Of a stretch of DNA of 64,000 nucleotides, positions 59,513-64,000 are shown piece by piece. The notes beneath the pieces were generated by a model. The model had not been told where the DNA came from, ran no database searches, and saw only the letters and a program-made list of their open reading frames with translations. The stretch comes from Entoloma clypeatum (lineage: Eukaryota > Basidiomycota > Agaricomycetes > Agaricales > Entolomataceae), in the NCBI GenBank assembly GCA_963565915.1, contig OY751486.1:3534001-3598000 (forward strand). Reading direction: 5' to 3'. Position 1 is the stretch's first letter; every line of letters starts with the position of its first letter. Both the position numbers and the translations under genes were made by a program.

Positions 59513-62500
59513 GCCCAAGAGCGGAAGGAGCGGAAGTTTGAACAAGTCTGCATCTGAGCCTGTCGGATGGGTTCCACTCCAACGTCCGGTCTAGAGGAGG
59601 AGACTCCATGTGGCCCATGGGTGGAGGATGTCACAGAAGGAGAGGAAGCGGAGGAGTTAGCGGAAGACAATGAGGAAGAGGATGAGTTTGAGGAGGGAGA
59701 TCCCCTTTTTGTTGGAACAGTACCCACAGAGGCAGAGTTCATCCGCGCTTCATCCAATATCTCGCAACATCTATCAGAGGCCTTCCTCAGTAACCAAAAA
59801 CCTAAATCTTTCCGACTCTGTACCAGACCACTTGTTTGGCTTCGAAGACATATTCTCAAAGACCTCTTTCGACACCTTACCAGAAGAGCGGACTTGGGAC
59901 CATGCCATTGAACTTGTTCCGGACGCCTCTCCGGCGGGTTGTAAGGTATATCCGCTTGCTCCGAATGAACAGAAGGAACTCAATGCATTTTTGGAGTAAA
60001 ACCTTGCAACTGGTCAGATCCGCCCTTTTAAGTCTCCGATGGCATCTCTGGTATTCTGCATCAAGAAGAAGGATGGCTCCCTTTGTCTTGTACAAGACTA
60101 CCAGTCACTCAATTCCAAAACTATCAAAAACAAGTATCCGCTTCCACTCATATCTGAACTGATCAATAAACTTCAATGTGCTTGATACTTCACCAAGCTC
60201 GACATCCGCTGGGGCTACAACAATGTGCGGATAAAACCCGGAGATGAGTGGAAGGCTGCTTTTTGGACCAAACATTCCAGACTATGATGAACGAGATCTT
60301 TCAGGACCTTATCGTTGAAGGTGTAGTCTGTGTTTACCTTGATGATATACTCATCTTCACGGAGACCCTTGCGGAGCATCGGAGGGTCACATGGATTGTA
60401 CTGGAACGACTCCGCAAACACAAACTCTATCTAAAACCAGAGAAATGCGAGTTTGAACAAATGCGCATTGAATACCTAGGCCTTATTATTGAACAAGGAC
60501 ATGTAGAGATGGATCCGGGTCATGGAGTGGCCCGCTCTGACAAACGTCCAAGAAGTACAGTCCTTTCTGGGATTCACTAACTTCTATCGCCATTTTATTG
60601 AAGGGTTTTCGGACATTGCGCGCCCTCTTTTTGAGCTCACGAAGAAAGGGCACCTCTGGTCTTGAAGGGAGGGAGAAGTGTCCGCATTTGCGGAGTTGAA
60701 GCGGAGGATTACATCTGCTCCGATCCTGGTCTTAGCTGATCATGGAAAGGAGTGGCAGATAGAAGCGGATAGCTCGGACTTTGCAACCGGAGCAGTACTG
60801 TCCCAACCAACAGAGGACGGTAAGTGGCACCCTGTCGCATTCTATTCCAAAAGCCTTAGTCCGGTGGAACACAACTACAAGATCTATGACAAGGAGATGT
60901 TGGCGGTGGTCCGCGCATTGGAAGAGTGGAGGCACTTCCTTGAAGGAGCGGAGAAGACAGTGGAGATTTGGACGGACCACAAAAATCTTGAGTATTTCAT
61001 GACAGCTCAAAAACTAAATCGACGACAGGCTAGATGGTCCTTATACCTTGCTCATTTTGATTTCAAAATGCACCATCAATCTGGCAAGTCAATGGGCAAG
61101 TCCGACGCTTTGTCCCGACGAGCGGACCACGGAGACGGATCACGGGACAATGAAAACATCATCCTTCTTCAACCAGATTTGTTTGCAGTGCAAGAAATGC
61201 GTGGGGTAACTGTTCAAGGGGAAGAACACGACGTCCTCCGCCAGGTCTGACAGGGAATCTGAGAGGGGTTACTGGAGGATAGTGTGGCGGAGGTTATCAA
61301 ATCCCTTCCAACCGTCGGAGCGGGGTCCGTCCGTGGTGCGGAGTGGAGGCAAGCGGAAGGTTTGCTCTACTTCAGGGATCGTATCTATGTTCCTAACTGC
61401 ATCATCGGATCCTCACACAACACCATGACACTCCGGTGGCCGGACATCCTAGATGGTGGAAAACCTTGGAACTGGTGTCACGCAATCACTGGTGGCCACA
61501 CATGTCTCGTTTAATAGGTCAATATTGCAAGACATGCGACCCATGCCTCCGCACCAAGGTCCGATGCACTCCGCCCTCCAGAGAGCTCAATCCGCTACCG
61601 GTCCCCACGGAGCGATGGCAAGTAACCAGTGTTGACTTCATTACTGAACTACCAGAAGCCCACGGCTATGACGCTATCATGGTGGTAGTGGACTCAGTAG
61701 GGAAGCGGAGGCACTTCATCCTGATGCACTCCGACATCTCCGCACTCGGGACTGCACGCTCCTATGTTCAAAATGTCTGGAAACTCCACGGACTACCGGA
61801 GGCCATTGTCTCTGACCGAGGACCACAGTTTGTCGCCAAGTTCACGCGCGAACTATACAGGCTGCTTAACATTAAGGTTGCTGCCTCGACAGCCTACCAT
61901 CCACAGTTGGACGGACAGACGGAGCGGGTCAATCAAGGATTGGAACAATACCTTCACCTATTCGTCAATGAATGTCAAGACAATTGGGATGAATGGCTTC
62001 CGATGGCTGAATTTGCATACAACAACCATGTTCACGCATCGACACATCAAACTCCGTTCTACATTGACACCGGCCGCCATCCGCGCATGGGATTCAAACC
62101 TCGCGAGAAGCGGACGGAGATTGAGGCGGTGGCGGATTTTAGCAAGCGGATGAAGTCCGCTCTGGAGGAGGCTCGCGCAGCACTGACAAAGGCAAAAGAC
62201 GACATGGCGCAATACTACAACCAGCATCGGAGCACCACTCCGACATTCCGCCCGGGGGACAAGGTCTTTTTAGACTCATCAGACCTCAAAACCACCCAAC
62301 CCACAAAAAAACTTGCACATTGATACATAGGCCCTTTCCCAGTGGTCCGACCTGTCAGAACACATGCCTACGAACTTCGCCTTCCCCCTTCCATGTCCCA
62401 CGTTCACCCAGTATTCCATGTCATCAAACTTTCACTAGTTCCCGACAACCCTTTCCGATGCCAAGTCTGCTCTCCTCCGCCTCCAACGGTAGTTGGAGAA

Positions 62501-62722
62501 GAATTGGAGTACGATGTTGAAAACCTCTTGGACAGCCGATTGCATCGAGGCAAGCTTCAATTCTTGGTCAAATGGAAGGGATATGGCTACGAAGAGAATT
62601 CCTGGGAAGCAGAAGACAATGTCCACGCTCCGCACCTAGTCCGCAACTTCTACCGACATCATCCGGGAGCTTCGCGGTGGATCGCCGCCGCGATATTTGA
62701 CTCATTTTGCCTGACACGTTGA
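59513..62722 (+). pseudogene. B1 pol, RT to chromodomain, broken
   Basis: It starts in the acidic linker after protease (EEEDEFEEGDPLFVGTVPTE). RT has stops (for example after AFLE near 59999 and near 60183) and a small deletion at about 60265 that removes the MFFGLTNSP segment; YLDD is kept (VCVYLDDILIF). RNase H (EWQIEADSSDFATGAVLSQP), integrase (FITELPEAHGYDAIMVVVDS, IVSDRGPQFVAKF) and chromodomain (FLVKWKGYGYEENSWEAED) follow. It retains the integrase segment that is deleted in both composite copies. Confidence 0.9.
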
Positions 62723-63090
62723 CCATCTCCGACGTCCTCTGATTGTATCTGCTGCCTCCGACATCTTATGCGCCTCTCCACATCCGACGACTCCGCGCCC
62801 ATCCGCTACTCCACATGTCGGATCGCAGGTACTATCATTCATCCTGTTTCCATTCATCCCCCATCCCTACTCCCGATCATTGCTCATCATTCATGTGTCT
62901 TGTTTTATCTCTATTTCATATCTCATTTTACTACTTATCTTGCTAGCTTGCAGGGGAATCCTTAGAACTTTCTCTTTGGATCTCCCTTGCAAGGTGTGTT
63001 GTATTACTTATCAGACTGCTCAATCTAAACTTCGGATCTCCCTTGCAAGCTATCTGAGTTTGAGTCTTGGATCGTAAGGTCGCCCTTACA
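62722..63090 (+). repeat. 3' LTR of B1, truncated at its 5' side
   Basis: It matches the B1 5' LTR from CCATCTCCGACGTCC onward and ends GGTCGCCCTTACA. The first ~50 bp of the LTR and the polypurine tract are missing, so the pol stop nearly abuts the LTR. Confidence 0.85.
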
Positions 63091-63095
63091 GTAGA

Positions 63096-63585
63096 TGTAA
63101 GGGCGACCTTACGATCCAACAACTCTGAAGTGCTCCGAAACGACTCTGACATCGGATGACTTGCAAGGGAAATCCAAAGTTAAATAGACTCTACGAAGTA
63201 CAATATGAGGCATACCTTGCAAAGGGAAATCCAAAGAGAAAGTTCTGAGGATTCCCGTGCAAGCTAGGCAGCTATATAGATGATGAGAATTGGAAATGGG
63301 GAGAGGAATGTTGAAATATGACAAAGATTGGGAGTAGGGATGGGAACGGAATATGTAAATCGGAAGTGTGCATGTGGTGGTATAAATCATCGCTCCGACG
63401 TGCACTCCAATGCGGAGTACAGTCGGAGGTTGGAGGTGTTGAAAGAGAGATGGAAAAGAAAGGAAACATATAGTAATATAAATAATAGACGTACCACAGC
63501 GGTTGGAGGGTCGGAAGACCAGTTGGAGGTGTCGGAGAAGAGTCGGAGATGTCGGACTAAGGAAAATCGGATGGTTGCCCTTACA
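63096..63585 (-). repeat. Family B solo LTR in inverse orientation
   Basis: 490 bp, TGTAAGGGCGACC to GTTGCCCTTACA on the plus strand. No PBS or polypurine tract flanks it, so it is a solo LTR. It forms a near-palindrome with the end of the B1 LTR across the spacer GTAGA. Confidence 0.85.
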
Positions 63586-64000
63586 GGGTGCACGTGAAAC
63601 ACCACTGGCCCTCCCTCCCCCTCCTCCCTCTGCTCCCATGAGGCCCATGCGTGGCCCGGATAGCTAAGTACCCCAACTGCCATGTGATGTCACCACTGAC
63701 AAAACACCTCAGAACGGCGCTGACGGAACACATGAGAACAGCGGGAGACACGTGGGAAACAAAGCAGAACACTGCAGAATACCAACACACGCGCCATCAG
63801 GCATGGCATGCATGAGGAACAGTGGGAAATGTGACAACACACATGACAAATGGTGTGTGACACAGGAACAATGAGGCAAATGAGCAACTGCTCACCCTGC
63901 ACGGGAGGCAGTGGGATATGCCAGAACAGCGCGGCCCAGACAAGAAACATGGGGACTGGATGTTGCATCTGCGAGAGCGATGTTGAAGTGTCACAAATGG
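63586..64000. other. Right edge, unidentified
   Basis: No gene, repeat or RNA is recognised. Short minus-strand ORFs (for example 63690-63968) have no recognisable similarity. Confidence 0.5.

Larger units (their letters stand above)
39208..63090 (+). mobile_element. B1: outermost family B chromovirus, split by nested insertions
   Basis: 5' LTR 39208-39627, gag and protease to 41536, interrupted by the composite 41537-59512. It then resumes at 59513 with RT to chromodomain (to 62722) and a 5'-truncated 3' LTR ending at 63090. The junction is exact: the host reads ...CHQEAA before the insert and QERKERKFEQ after it, in frame after removing one GCCCA copy. The flanks GTAGT (left) and GTAGA (right) may be a diverged target duplication. 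The copy is old, with frameshifts, deletions and stops. Confidence 0.9.

Overview
The window is a piece of a filamentous fungal genome, most likely an agaricomycete (mushroom-forming basidiomycete). Genes are packed on both strands, split by many introns of about 50-60 nt, and belong to fungal families: Het-C, a Fus3/Kss1-type MAP kinase, a PDR-type ABC transporter, Sec62, Rad52 and Ubc4. The right half is filled by chromodomain-bearing Ty3/gypsy retrotransposons. No species is assigned.

Positions 1-30,332 are the gene-bearing part. In order: a Het-C homologue (minus strand, running off the left edge); a G3BP/Bre5-type NTF2+RRM protein (plus); a pheromone/filamentation-type MAP kinase (minus); a 2.3 kb gene-free stretch with a degenerate CAC/GTCGAC-rich minisatellite; an HNH-domain protein (minus) divergent from SEC62 (plus); a full-size PDR/ABCG transporter (minus) divergent from RAD52 (plus); a 3.1 kb stretch with only weak exon-like signals; UBC4/5 (minus); a large low-complexity protein with an RRM-like segment (minus); and a small conserved protein (minus). 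I rebuilt splicing by hand from family conservation, frame and GT/GC-AG sites. Two introns, in Het-C and the G3BP gene, need GC-AG borders.

Positions 30,333-32,478 hold inverted-repeat elements: a 390 bp TA-flanked MITE, a ~600 bp foldback element and a TGTTATGATC-ended element. They are followed by a 'catagcagtgtag'-type minisatellite that is the target of the next insertions.

Positions 32,479-63,585 are LTR retrotransposons of three families. A1 (32,479-39,129, plus, target duplication AAAGC) is a complete chromovirus with four nonsense codons in pol. Next to it is a four-level nest. B1 (39,208-63,090, plus) is split by a family B composite (41,537-59,512, minus, TSD GCCCA). That is split in its gag zinc knuckle by C (49,569-57,843, non-coding, TSD CAGTT). 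C is split in one of its LTRs by A2 (49,653-55,231, minus, TSD GTGAC). Removing each insert plus one TSD restores the reading frame or LTR of its host.

The most notable features are: all three LTR families carry a primer-binding site complementary to their own LTR near the predicted transcript start, i.e. Tf1-style self-priming rather than tRNA priming; family A has a conserved third ORF downstream of the chromodomain; family C has a duplicated polypurine tract; and the family B composite contains a 3,506 bp tandem repeat with a conversion-like identity tract. The last 415 bases (63,586-64,000) show nothing I can identify.
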